Below, in pieces: positions 53,745 through 62,460 of a DNA stretch of 64,000 bases. Location of the stretch: positions 124,001 to 188,000 of the forward strand of contig JAWKWA010000005.1 in assembly GCA_041397765.1 (NCBI GenBank), in the 5' to 3' direction. The notes beneath the pieces were generated by a model that did not search any database, was not told where the DNA came from, and was given only the letters and a program-made list of their open reading frames with translations. The translations under genes were made by a program, and so were the position numbers. Numbering within the stretch: position 1 is the first letter of the stretch; every line of letters starts with the position of its first letter. This DNA comes from JAWKWA01 sp041397765. Its GTDB lineage: Bacteria > Pseudomonadota > Alphaproteobacteria > Rhizobiales > Hyphomicrobiaceae.

Positions 53745-54272
53745 TCAGCGCCGCTTGGCGCGCCGCTTCTTGCCGGTCTGCTCGCCGCCCTGCTGGGCAT
53801 CGGCCTCGCCGGTCTCGTCGCCCGTGACCGCCGCGCTTGCCGCCTCCGAGGACTCGCCCGCGCAGTCGGTCAGCCACACGTCGAACACCGGATGCTCGAC
53901 CGCGTGCAGCCCCGGGCTCTGTGCGAACATCCAGCCGCCGAAGATGCGGGCCGATGTTCCGTCGAGCTTCTCCTCGTCGACCTCGACGAAGGCCGTGGTC
54001 TTGGGCGTCTCGGTCGGCGGGCGGGTGTAGCAGACCTTGGGCGTGATGCGCAGCGCGCCGAACTCGACGGTCGTATCGATCGGCACCTCGAGCTTGGAGA
54101 TGCGCGCCGTCACCTTGTCGAGCGCGGCGAAGACGGCGACGGAATTGGTGATCTGGTCGGCCGCCGCCGGACCCGTCGCCACTGTCGCGACGAGCCAGAT
54201 CGCGGCGAGTGCGGCGAGCGTCGTGGCCGGCTGCCGCCGCCTGCCCGGATTCGTCGGTCTCATGGGTCGCAT
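53745..54272 (-). CDS. DUF2155 periplasmic protein
   Basis: A 175-residue secreted protein of the DUF2155 family, found across Alphaproteobacteria. A signal peptide (about 12-38) precedes the domain: VFAALDKVTARISKLEVPI, FGALRITPKVCYTRPPTETP, and ARIFGGWMFAQSPGLHAVEHPVFDVWLTDC. Two cysteines may form a disulfide. The C-terminal tail is unusually basic (GKKRRAKRR). Function unknown, though the beta-rich domain recalls proteins acting at the envelope. ATG 54272 or 54263 are both possible. A repeat element lies upstream of it. Confidence 0.82.
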   Translation of the reverse strand: MRPMRPTNPGRRRQPATTLAALAAIWLVATVATGPAAADQITNSVAVFAALDKVTARISKLEVPIDTTVEFGALRITPKVCYTRPPTETPKTTAFVEVDEEKLDGTSARIFGGWMFAQSPGLHAVEHPVFDVWLTDCAGESSEAASAAVTGDETGEADAQQGGEQTGKKRRAKRR

Positions 54273-54440
54273 GGTCCTGACCTGGGATGTCCCCTCGGCG
54301 CCTCGGCCTCGCAGCAGATGCGATTCGGCTGCCACCCTTCGGCCATAGCATGACGGCATGCGCCCGGCCACGGGAGGCAACCTTCTCATTCGGTGCAAAC
54401 ATGGCCTGAGCGTGGCTGCGCGCCGCGCCGGAGCGCCCTT

Positions 54441-54621
54441 CATACCAGCGAGCGGAAGCTCTGACTTTCGCGAGATGGTGCGCGCGGGGCCGGCGGGGCG
54501 ACCGCGCGCAAACAAAAAATCAGCGCGCGGGGCTGGCGGGGCGGCCGCGCGCAAACAAAGGAGTTACCGGAGCCCGTCCAACGGGATCACGAGTCGAAAC
54601 TCACGCGCGCCGGTATCAGCT
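54441..54621 (-). repeat. Dispersed intergenic repeat, copy B, with two tandem 30-bp palindromes
   Basis: This is the inverted copy of the element at 36622-36796. Its two 30-bp units (54480-54509, 54523-54552) have the same GCGCGCGG/CCGCGCGC arms; the period is 43 bp here and 41 bp in copy A. The flanks also match (TACCGGCGCGC, TCAGAGCTT). One end touches the stop codon of the methyltransferase gene. The remaining part of the 343-bp gap (54273-54440) holds nothing else that I recognise. Confidence 0.75.
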
Positions 54622-55386
54622 CGCGCGGGCGGCGACACGCAGCCGCACATAGTCGGCCGTCCAGTTGCCGGCGGCATCGCGCAGCGAGGGCGCGAGCAGA
54701 TCGACGACGAGCTTCAAGACCTCCGCCCGCCCGTCCTCGCCGAACTGGTCGAAGAAGGGCTTGCGGAAGGTCATCAGCCAGCCCTCGATGCCGGTCGGCA
54801 GCGGTGTCGGGCGGGGATGGAGGCCGATCCGCATCACCTCGAAGCCTGCCTTCTCGAGGATCGCCCGGTACTCGGCGGGCGTCGGATAGAACCATGGCGA
54901 GACGAGCCGGGCATCGCCGCCATGGATGCGCGCGGCCGCCCGCAGCGCCGTGACGATCGCCGCGATGTTGCCATGTCCGCCGAACTCCGCGACGAGCCGG
55001 CCGCCGGGCTTCAGCGCCGCTCGCATCCGCGCGGCCGCCTTGTCCGGATCGGTCACCCAATGCAGTACGGCGTTGGAGAAGACGGCGTCGAACTCGGCCT
55101 CGAACGGCAGCGTTCGGGCATCCCCGGCGACGACATCGAGGCCGCGCCCGCGGGCAGCGGCGAGCATCGCCTCGCTGACATCGACGCCGAGCACGGAGGC
55201 GCCGGCGGCCACCAGCCGCTCGGTGAGCGCCCCGTCGCCGCAACCCAGGTCGAGGATCCGCTCGCCGGGCCTGGGATCGAGCAGCGCCAGCACATCGCCT
55301 CCGAGATCGGAGACGAAGCGGGCATTGCGGTCATAGCGGCCGGCATCCCAGGTCTGGACATCGGGAAGGCGTGAGCTGTCGGCCAT
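54616..55386 (-). CDS. Class I SAM-dependent methyltransferase, trans-aconitate-methyltransferase-like
   Basis: A 256-residue soluble enzyme. The opening YDRNARFVSDLGGDVLALLDPRPGERILDLGCGDGALT contains motif I (ILDLGCGDG), motif II ends VLGVDVS, and FDAVFSNAVLHWVTDPDKAAARM is typical of trans-aconitate 2-methyltransferase and ArsM-like relatives. The substrate is uncertain. ATG 55386 has GGAGG seven bases upstream; a longer frame to 55434 lacks a site. It is transcribed in the direction of DUF2155 with the repeat element between. Confidence 0.83.
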   Translation of the reverse strand: MADSSRLPDVQTWDAGRYDRNARFVSDLGGDVLALLDPRPGERILDLGCGDGALTERLVAAGASVLGVDVSEAMLAAARGRGLDVVAGDARTLPFEAEFDAVFSNAVLHWVTDPDKAAARMRAALKPGGRLVAEFGGHGNIAAIVTALRAAARIHGGDARLVSPWFYPTPAEYRAILEKAGFEVMRIGLHPRPTPLPTGIEGWLMTFRKPFFDQFGEDGRAEVLKLVVDLLAPSLRDAAGNWTADYVRLRVAARAS

Positions 55387-55494
55387 ATCACCGCCTCCTC
55401 TGCACGCGTCCTCTTCAGCATCCGCGCGGGGCACCAGGCCTCTCCCGGACCGAGACGCCCCGGACGAAGACGCCGGGCCGGCCCCCTCGCCAGG

Positions 55495-55893
55495 CTATTC
55501 CGGCTTCCAGGGCCGGTAGTCGCCCGTTGCCGGCGCCCGCTTCGCCTCGCCGACGATGCTGCCGGCCGGCCGGTAGGCCGCGGGCGTGCCCGTCAGATTG
55601 GGCCGGTGCGGCTGCTGCCAGGAGCGCGGCTTGTAGTTCTGCTCGGTCGGCGGCGTATCGACCGTGTAGTGCAGCCAGCCATGCCAGTCGGGCGGCACCA
55701 GCGAGGCCTCGGCGAGGTTCTTGTAGACGACGAGCCGGCGCGGCTTGCCGAGCGGGCCGACACCGCGGGTCTGGACATAATAGCGGTTGCCGAGCTCGTC
55801 GCTGCCGACCTCTTTGCACTGGCGCCTGATGGTCCAGCGATTGCCCCAGGTATTGCCCGTCCACCAGGCGAAGATCTCAGTGAAAAGGCTCAT
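55495..55893 (-). CDS. NADH:ubiquinone oxidoreductase accessory subunit NDUFA12 (B17.2)
   Basis: A 132-residue supernumerary subunit of complex I, shared by Alphaproteobacteria and mitochondria. Family hallmarks are WWTGNTWGNRWTIRR, KEVGSDELGNRYYVQ, RRLVVYKNLAEASLVPPDWHGWLHYTVDTPPTE and NLTGTPAAYRPAGSI. It associates peripherally with the hydrophilic arm at the membrane. ATG 55893 gives the normal family length; the upstream frame is not conserved. Confidence 0.95.
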   Translation of the reverse strand: MSLFTEIFAWWTGNTWGNRWTIRRQCKEVGSDELGNRYYVQTRGVGPLGKPRRLVVYKNLAEASLVPPDWHGWLHYTVDTPPTEQNYKPRSWQQPHRPNLTGTPAAYRPAGSIVGEAKRAPATGDYRPWKPE

Positions 55894-56672
55894 CGTCCGA
55901 TGCTCCGCGAGTGGCGCGCTGCCGGGGGGACCATGGCCTCCGGCGTGCTGGCAGATGTCGCTCGCCTTATGCCCCGCGCCATGGCCCGTGTCCAGACGGC
56001 CACAGGGGATGCGTTGCCGCGCCGGCCGGAGGAGGCCGGAAGGGTTGCGGGCGGGCGCCGAGGCCATGCGCGCCGAGCTGGCGGACAGAGTTGCGGATAG
56101 AAAGGCGGTCGCGGGAATCGGACTATTTCATCCACAGGTCCGCCGCCGCCGCGGGGTCCATTGGCGAGGCCGCCCCTTGCGCGCCCGCCCGCGCCGGGCG
56201 AGGAAGCCACCAAGGCCTTCCGGCCACCGTCCGGGGCCGTGTTCTCTCAACCGGTTTCCCACATCCCGCCCACAGTCTGTTAACCCTTGATGCTACATCT
56301 AGTAGGCCTTGTCGGCGCTACCTACCAGATCCTGTTTTGCCACTTTTTTATCCCTTCGAATCGACCTAGGTTTGCTCATCGCCGGCCGCCTCGTCTGCCT
56401 GTCCCGCGGCACGGCTCCTCCAGATCCTCGATGCGTCGTGCCGCCGGTCCGGTTGAGGGACCAGACATGGCCGCATGAGCGGGCCCGTCGCGCCCGATCT
56501 CAGGATCTGATCCGGGGTGTCCCAGTCGGGCCCGGCGCTTTTGTTCCGGTTGTGTCGTGTTCAGAAGATCCGGGTGTGTCCGTGCGACCACGGGCCCCCG
56601 AACGGCAACGCAATGGCCGGCCTGAAACGACTGCGGACGAAGCCGCGGCGCCGGGCCGATGGGGGCACCAAG
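55894..56672. other. Long intergenic region upstream of nrdJ, 779 bp
   Basis: The largest non-coding interval in the window. The section 56260-56370 is AT-rich for this genome and carries an NrdR-type box. A single DnaA-like 9-mer (TCATCCACA, 56128-56136, one mismatch to TTATCCACA) is present. I saw no gene, no cobalamin riboswitch fold and no certain promoter. Confidence 0.5.
56290..56305. promoter_or_regulatory. NrdR box
   Basis: CTACATCTAG at 56293-56302 agrees with the NrdR core CWAYATMTWG at all ten positions, with partial dyad continuation (CTAC...GTAG). It is about 370 bases before nrdJ. A degenerate second site may be at 56259-56268 (7 of 10), spaced 34 bp. Confidence 0.55.
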
Positions 56673-59600
56673 ATGCGCATCGAGCGGCATTTCACCGAGG
56701 CGGGCAAGTCGCCCTACGACAAGATCGACTTCCGTCAGGCGACGAGCGAGATTCGCAATCCCGACGGCTCCGTCGTGTTCCGCCTCGCCGACTTCGCCGT
56801 ACCTGCCCATTGGAGCCAGGTCGCCGCCGACATCCTCGCCCAGAAATATTTCCGCAAGGCCGGCGTGCCGCAGCGCCTGAAGCGCGTCGAGGAGCCGACC
56901 GTACCCTCCTGGCTGTGGCGCTCGGTCGCCGACGAGGCGGCGCTTGCGGGCCTCGACCCCGAGAACCGTCTCGGCAGCGAGACCGACAGTCGCCAGATCT
57001 TCGACCGGCTCGCCGGCACCTGGACCTATTGGGGCTGGAAGGGCGGCTATTTCACCAGCGAGGAGGATGCCCGCGCCTTCTACGACGAGCACCGCTACAT
57101 GCTCGCCATGCAGATGGCCGCGCCCAACAGCCCGCAGTGGTTCAATACCGGCCTGCATTGGGCCTATGGCATCGACGGGCCGAGCCAGGGTCACTTCTAT
57201 GTCGATCACGAGAGCGGCCGGCTGGTGCGCTCTCAGTCGGCCTATGAGCATCCCCAGCCGCACGCCTGCTTCATCCAGTCCGTCGAGGACGATCTCGTCA
57301 ACGAGAACGGCATCATGGACCTGTGGGTGCGCGAGGCGCGCCTGTTCAAATATGGCTCCGGCACCGGCTCCAATTTCTCGCGCCTGCGCGGCGAGGGCGA
57401 GCGCCTCTCGGGCGGCGGCCGCTCGTCGGGCCTCATGAGCTTCCTGAAGATCGGCGACCGCGCCGCCGGCGCCATCAAATCGGGTGGCACCACGCGCCGC
57501 GCCGCCAAGATGGTCGTCGTCGACATCGACCATCCCGATATCGAGGACTACATCGATTGGAAGGTGAAGGAGGAGCAGAAGGTCGCCGCCCTCGTCACCG
57601 GCTCGCGCGTCTGCCAGAAGCATCTGAAGGCGATCATGCGTGCCTGCGTCAATTGCGAGGGCTCGGGCGACGACTGCTTCACGCCGCAGAAGAACCCGGC
57701 CCTGAAGCGCGAGATCCGCGCCGCCCGCCGCAACCAGGTGCCGGACAACTACATCCAGCGCGTCATCCAGTTCGCGCGCCAGGGCTACAAGGAAATCTCC
57801 TTCGACACCTACGACACCGATTGGGATTCGGAGGCCTATCGCACGGTCTCGGGCCAGAACTCGAACAATTCGGTGCGCGTCAGCGACGGCTTCCTCAACG
57901 CCGTCGTCAATGACGGCGACTGGTCGCTGACCGGCCGCATCACCGGCAAGGTCACGAAGACGCTGAAGGCGCGCACGCTGTGGGACAAGATCTCCTACGC
58001 GGCCTGGGCCTCGGCCGATCCGGGCATCCAGTTCCATTCGACGATCAACGACTGGCACACCTGCCCGGCTTCCGGCGAGATCCGCGCTTCGAATCCGTGC
58101 TCGGAATACATGTTCCTCGACGACACGGCCTGCAATCTCGCCTCCCTCAACCTGATGACCTTCCGCGGCGAGAACGGCGCGCTCGACATCGCCGCCTTCG
58201 AGCATGCCGTCAGGCTTTGGACCGTCGTGCTCGAGATCTCGGTGACGATGGCGCAGTTCCCCTCGCCCCAGATCGCCGAGCTCTCCTACCGCTACCGCAC
58301 GCTCGGGCTCGGCTTCGCCAATATCGGCGGCCTCCTGATGGCGCAGGGCCTCTCCTACGACTCTGCCGCCGGCCGCGCCATCGGCGGCGCCCTTTCGGCC
58401 ATCATGACCGGTATCGCCTATGCGACGAGCGCTGAGATGGCCGGCGAGCTCGGCGCCTTCCAGGGCTATGCCGACAACCAGTCGGACATGCTGCGCGTCA
58501 TGCGCAATCATCGCCGCGCCGCCTATGGCAAGAAGGACGGCTACGAGAAGCTCGCAACCCCGCCCGTGCCGCTCGACCACGCGGCCTGCCCCGATCACGC
58601 CCTCGTCACGGCCGCCATGCGCGCCTGGGACAAGGCGCTCGATCTCGGCCAGCGCCACGGCTACCGCAATGCCCAGGCGACGGTGATCGCGCCGACCGGC
58701 ACGATCGGCCTCGTCATGGATTGCGACACGACCGGCATCGAGCCCGATTTCGCGCTCGTGAAGTTCAAGAAGCTGGCCGGCGGCGGCTACTTCAAGATCA
58801 TCAACCAGACCGTGCCGCTGGCGCTGTCCGTGCTCGGCTATGACGAGGCGGCGATCGCCGCGATCTGCGACTACGCCGTCGGCCGTGGCACGCTGAAGGG
58901 CGCGCCCGGCGTCAATCATCAGACGCTGAAGGCCAAGGGCTTCACCGACGAGCGCATCGCCGCGATCGAGGAAGGCCTCGCCTCCGCCTTCGACATCAAG
59001 TTCGTCTTCAATCGCTGGACGCTCGGCGACGAGTTCTGCACGGGCGTCCTGAAGCTGTCGCCCGAGCGCCTCGCCGCCGCCGACCTCGACGTGCTCGCCG
59101 AGATCGGCTTCTCGCGCAAGGACATCGAGGCGGCCAACGAGTTCTGCTGCGGAGCGATGACGCTGGAAGGCGCGCCCGGACTGAAGCCGGAGCATCTGCC
59201 GGTGTTCGACTGCGCCAATCCCTGCGGCAAGAAGGGCAAGCGCTATCTCTCCGTCGAAAGCCACATCCGCATGATGGCGGCGGCGCAGCCCTTCATCTCG
59301 GGCGCCATCTCCAAGACCATCAACATGCCCAACGACGCCACGGTCGAGGAATGCGCCGAGGCCTACATGCTCTCCTGGCGTCTGGCGCTGAAGGCGAACG
59401 CGCTCTATCGCGACGGCTCCAAGCTCTCGCAGCCCTTGTCCTCGCAGCTCCTCAGCGCCGATGACGAGGATGAGGACGAGACCGCTGCCCCGCTCGCCGC
59501 CGACCGGCCGCAGGGCGCGCGCGCCCAGGTTCTCGCCGAGCGGATCGTCGAGCGCATCGTCGAGCGTGTCCGCGATGTCGCCGAGCGCGAGAAGCTGCCG

Positions 59601-60413
59601 ACGCGGCGCAAGGGCTACACCCAGAAGGCGATGGTCGGCGGCCACAAGGTCTATCTGCGCACCGGCGAGTACGACGACGGCCGCCTCGGCGAGATCTTCA
59701 TCGACATGCACAAGGAAGGCGCCGCCTTCCGCTCGCTGATGAACAATTTCGCCATCGCCATCTCGCTCGGCCTGCAATACGGCGTGCCGCTCGAGGAGTA
59801 TGTCGAGGCCTTCACCTTCACCCGCTTCGAGCCGGCCGGCCTCGTCCAGGGCAACGAGGCGATCAAGAACGCGACCTCGATTCTCGACTACGTGTTCCGC
59901 GAGCTCGCCGTCTCCTATCTCGCCCGCAACGATCTCGCCCATGTCGATCCGAGCGAGATCGGCGCGACCGCCATGGGCTCGGGCGACGCCCAGGGCGATC
60001 TCGAGGAGACGCCGGCGCTCGAGGCGCATCGCTTCCTGTCGCGCGGCCTGACGCGCGGCGCGCTCGCCGATCGTGTGGTCGTCTATGCGAACCAGGGACT
60101 GCAATCGGCCGTCGCCGAGGCGCGCGGCGTGCCAGGGCCGGTCGGCCGGCTCCAGGACGAGCTGCGCGGTGCCTTCAATGGCCCGGTCGGCGGCTTCGAC
60201 GGTTCGGCCGCGCTCGACGTCTCGGCCATGGCCGTCACCGTCACCGAGACGGTCGGCTCCATGCACTCGATGTCGAAGGCCGACCGGCGCGCCGAGGCCC
60301 GCGTCAAGGGCTATGAGGGCGAGGCCTGCGGCGAGTGCGGCAACTTCACGCTCGTCAGGAACGGCACCTGCCTGAAATGCGACACCTGCGGCGGCACCAC
60401 CGGCTGCAGCTGA
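56673..60413 (+). CDS. nrdJ: Adenosylcobalamin-dependent (class II) ribonucleotide reductase
   Basis: The 1246-residue enzyme reduces ribonucleotides using B12, without oxygen dependence. The active-site radical cysteine is C476 within NPCSEYMFLDDTACNLASLNL; PTGTIGLVMDCDTTGIEPDF is the loop that binds substrate and effector. The C-terminus has CGECGNF and CLKCDTCGGTTGC, a zinc-ribbon and redox-cysteine tail. ATG 56673 matches the family start MRIERxFT and has GGGGG seven bases upstream; ATG 56613 adds 20 basic residues. An NrdR box and a terminator at 60427 frame the gene. Confidence 0.96.
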   Translation: MRIERHFTEAGKSPYDKIDFRQATSEIRNPDGSVVFRLADFAVPAHWSQVAADILAQKYFRKAGVPQRLKRVEEPTVPSWLWRSVADEAALAGLDPENRLGSETDSRQIFDRLAGTWTYWGWKGGYFTSEEDARAFYDEHRYMLAMQMAAPNSPQWFNTGLHWAYGIDGPSQGHFYVDHESGRLVRSQSAYEHPQPHACFIQSVEDDLVNENGIMDLWVREARLFKYGSGTGSNFSRLRGEGERLSGGGRSSGLMSFLKIGDRAAGAIKSGGTTRRAAKMVVVDIDHPDIEDYIDWKVKEEQKVAALVTGSRVCQKHLKAIMRACVNCEGSGDDCFTPQKNPALKREIRAARRNQVPDNYIQRVIQFARQGYKEISFDTYDTDWDSEAYRTVSGQNSNNSVRVSDGFLNAVVNDGDWSLTGRITGKVTKTLKARTLWDKISYAAWASADPGIQFHSTINDWHTCPASGEIRASNPCSEYMFLDDTACNLASLNLMTFRGENGALDIAAFEHAVRLWTVVLEISVTMAQFPSPQIAELSYRYRTLGLGFANIGGLLMAQGLSYDSAAGRAIGGALSAIMTGIAYATSAEMAGELGAFQGYADNQSDMLRVMRNHRRAAYGKKDGYEKLATPPVPLDHAACPDHALVTAAMRAWDKALDLGQRHGYRNAQATVIAPTGTIGLVMDCDTTGIEPDFALVKFKKLAGGGYFKIINQTVPLALSVLGYDEAAIAAICDYAVGRGTLKGAPGVNHQTLKAKGFTDERIAAIEEGLASAFDIKFVFNRWTLGDEFCTGVLKLSPERLAAADLDVLAEIGFSRKDIEAANEFCCGAMTLEGAPGLKPEHLPVFDCANPCGKKGKRYLSVESHIRMMAAAQPFISGAISKTINMPNDATVEECAEAYMLSWRLALKANALYRDGSKLSQPLSSQLLSADDEDEDETAAPLAADRPQGARAQVLAERIVERIVERVRDVAEREKLPTRRKGYTQKAMVGGHKVYLRTGEYDDGRLGEIFIDMHKEGAAFRSLMNNFAIAISLGLQYGVPLEEYVEAFTFTRFEPAGLVQGNEAIKNATSILDYVFRELAVSYLARNDLAHVDPSEIGATAMGSGDAQGDLEETPALEAHRFLSRGLTRGALADRVVVYANQGLQSAVAEARGVPGPVGRLQDELRGAFNGPVGGFDGSAALDVSAMAVTVTETVGSMHSMSKADRRAEARVKGYEGEACGECGNFTLVRNGTCLKCDTCGGTTGCS

Positions 60414-60426
60414 TCGCGACGCATCG

Positions 60427-60466
60427 GGAGGCGGGGCCGGGTCGGTCCCGCCTCCGACGGTTTTTT
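60427..60466 (+). terminator. Rho-independent terminator of nrdJ
   Basis: A 12-bp stem with one G-T pair (GGAGGCGGGGCC/GGTCCCGCCTCC), loop GGGTC, is followed after five bases by TTTTTT (60461-60466). Confidence 0.75.
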
Positions 60467-60510
60467 CGAGTTGGCGCGCGTCGCTGCGCTCCGCCAGAGG
60501 GTCTGAGGTC

Positions 60511-62302
60511 ATGTTTCTTTTCAATCGCAAGCCGGACATCGAGGCGGTCCATCTGCTCGCCGACCATCTCGAGGCGGTGCTCAACCTCGCCGAGGAGATG
60601 CGCCGCTACGGCTTTGCGCCGCGTGATGCCGCCGGCCTGACGGCGGTCGAGACAATGGCCGAGCTCGCCCGTCTCGACGATTTCGTCGCACGGCTCGAGG
60701 ATATCGAGATGGCCATGCTGGCGAAGATCGGCCATGCCCGCCGCTCGGCCACCCGTCTCGCCCGCGCCGACCAGCGCCTGCAGCCCTTCGCCCAGCTCTT
60801 CTCGGCCGGCACCCAGGCGCTGATCGATGCGGTGCCGCGGATCACCGATCCGAGCGAGGATCATTTCAACCATCGCGGCCAGGCGCTGGTTTTCCTGAAG
60901 CAGCGCAATCTGATCGAGGACGACCGCGGCAATCTCGACGGCGTCGGCGAATTGCGGGTCGCCAGCGACTTCCGCGTGATCGGTTTCGTCACGCTGGAGA
61001 CGCTGGCCGAGCTCTGCAATTCCTGCCTGACGGCACTCGATACCCACTACGGGCTCTATGAGCGCGAGGACGAGCCGCCGGCGACCGCGATTGCGCCCGC
61101 CCCCGCAGGCACCTCGGAAGCGGCCGGCCCGATTGTCGCCGTGACGGCCGCGGCTCCAGACCTTGCCGCTGATGAGCTTTCGGCGCCCGGCCTGCCGACA
61201 TCCATCGCAACGGACGCGCCGGCGACGGGCGAGAGCGAGGCCATGCCGGTCGCCGAGGGGCCGGCCCGCCTCGGCGACCGTCTTCGCGGGATCGCCGGAG
61301 AGGCTGAGGCCACCGGGGGCGATGCCGCCAGGGCCGATGACACCGTCGAAGTCCTGCGTGCCACCGTCAATCATGTCGAGGAGGCGATCGCCGAGGCGGC
61401 CGAGCCGATCGCGGTGCCGGCGGCGCGTTTGGGCGCCGAGGAGACGGCGACGGCGGTGGCCATCGCCCTCGATGCGTCTGCGGCCGCTGCCATCGCCGCA
61501 ATCGAGGATCAGGACGAGCCCGTCGATCTCCATGCCTTCGCCGCCGGGTCGGCCGGGATCACGCCTGCGGACGCGGCCGCGAATGCGACCGGCGATGCGG
61601 CTGCGGCATCTTCCCTCGAGACTTCTGCCGACAATTCCCTCGCGGCTGCCGATGCCCCGGCGCCTGTCGCCCCTCGCCGAAGGCGAGACGACGCGGCCTC
61701 CTCGCCGGCACCGGTGCGCAATCGCGCCGCTCGCCACGGTCGATCGTCGCCGCGAGCGATCCGAGCCAGCCATCGCCGCGAGCGAAGCCGAGCCAGCCAT
61801 CGCCGCGAGCGAAGCCGGCCAGCCATCGCCGCGAGCGAAGCCGGCCGCCATCGCCGCGAGCGAAGTCGTCGCGCCGCTCGCCACGGTCGAGCCGGTCGTC
61901 GCCGCGAGCGATGCCGAGCCGGCTGTCGCCGCGAGCGAGATCGAAGGTCCGGCAAGGCCTGCTGATGCGATCGACGGCACGGCGGCGTCGGCGACGGCCG
62001 CCGAAGTGATGGCTGCGCCGGCTCCCGCTGAGACCGCCCTTGCGAGCGACGATCCGTCCGCGGTTGCGGCGGCCGATGCCAGCTCCGCCACATCCGAGGC
62101 CGGCTCTTCCGGCACCGATGCCGGCACCGTGGCCGATCCGCGCCATCCGCCTCTGCTCACGCAGGACATTCCGGCTCTTCCCCGCTTCGACGACGGTCCC
62201 GAGGTTCAGTCGAAGAAGCCGGTTTTCGGCAAGCGCGGTGTCGCTGAAGCCGAGCCGGCCACGCCGCCGGCATCTGTCGCCGCCAGCCGCACGCGCCACT
62301 GA
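60511..62302 (+). CDS. Unknown protein with 27-nt coding repeats, apparent frame break
   Basis: I do not recognise the family. The first 190 residues are helical (FNRKPDIEAVHLLADHLEAVLNLAEEMRRY...) and look conserved; then an Ala/Glu/Pro-rich low-complexity region follows. The initial frame ends at 61965 in an Arg-rich tail, whereas the +1 frame from about 61700 gives an acidic repeat (EPAIAASEA) and a good C-terminus ending at 62302 (LTQDIPALPRFDDGPEVQSKKPVFGKRG). A perfect hairpin ten bases after 62302 supports that end. The break is within or just before a tandem repeat at 61748-61953. The restored protein is about 596 residues. Confidence 0.6.
61748..61953 (+). repeat. Degenerate 27-nt coding minisatellite
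   Basis: Copies begin at 61748, 61774, 61801, 61827, 61852, 61900 and 61927, each opening with CGCCGCGAGCG and encoding I/V-A-A-S-E/D-A-E-P-A in the likely frame. Unit lengths are 26, 27, 26, 25, 48 and 27, so the frame drifts through the array. Confidence 0.75.
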
Positions 62303-62311
62303 GCCGCGGAG

Positions 62312-62330
62312 GGGCGAGCGGCGCTCGCCC
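62312..62330 (+). terminator. Perfect hairpin after the 60511-62302 gene
   Basis: GGGCGAGC-GGC-GCTCGCCC pairs over eight bases, ten bases after the stop at 62302. No T-run follows. Its position marks 62302 rather than 61965 as gene end. Confidence 0.45.
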
Positions 62331-62460
62331 TCATCGTCGCAACTGTCCGATCCGCGATGGGTGTCCGCCATTGCCGGCGGCTTCCGCATGCCGACGCCGT
62401 GGCACGGCCCGCGAAAGGGGCCTAAGCTCGCAAGCCAGAGCGATTCCGGAGAAGGCTGTC

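Noticed and set aside
56128..56136. Replication-origin signal (DnaA-like box)
   Set aside because: Only one 9-mer with a mismatch; no cluster of boxes, no AT-rich unwinding element and no dnaA or related origin genes.
55894..56672. Cobalamin riboswitch upstream of nrdJ
   Set aside because: No B12-box-like conserved sequence or fold was recognised, and a B12-dependent enzyme would not be expected to be switched off by its cofactor.
56376..60584. 1402-codon open frame antisense to nrdJ
   Set aside because: It is the mirror of a high-GC coding region with third-position G/C; the product is low-complexity Arg/Ala/Gly and has no domain. Similar long shadows at 17861-20092, 13782-15914, 38726-41071 and 2464-4497 were rejected for the same reason.
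60511..61965. Stop at 61965 as the true end of the unknown protein
   Set aside because: The final 90 residues in this frame are Arg-rich shadow sequence; the other frame gives an acidic repeat and a plausible C-terminus followed by a perfect hairpin.
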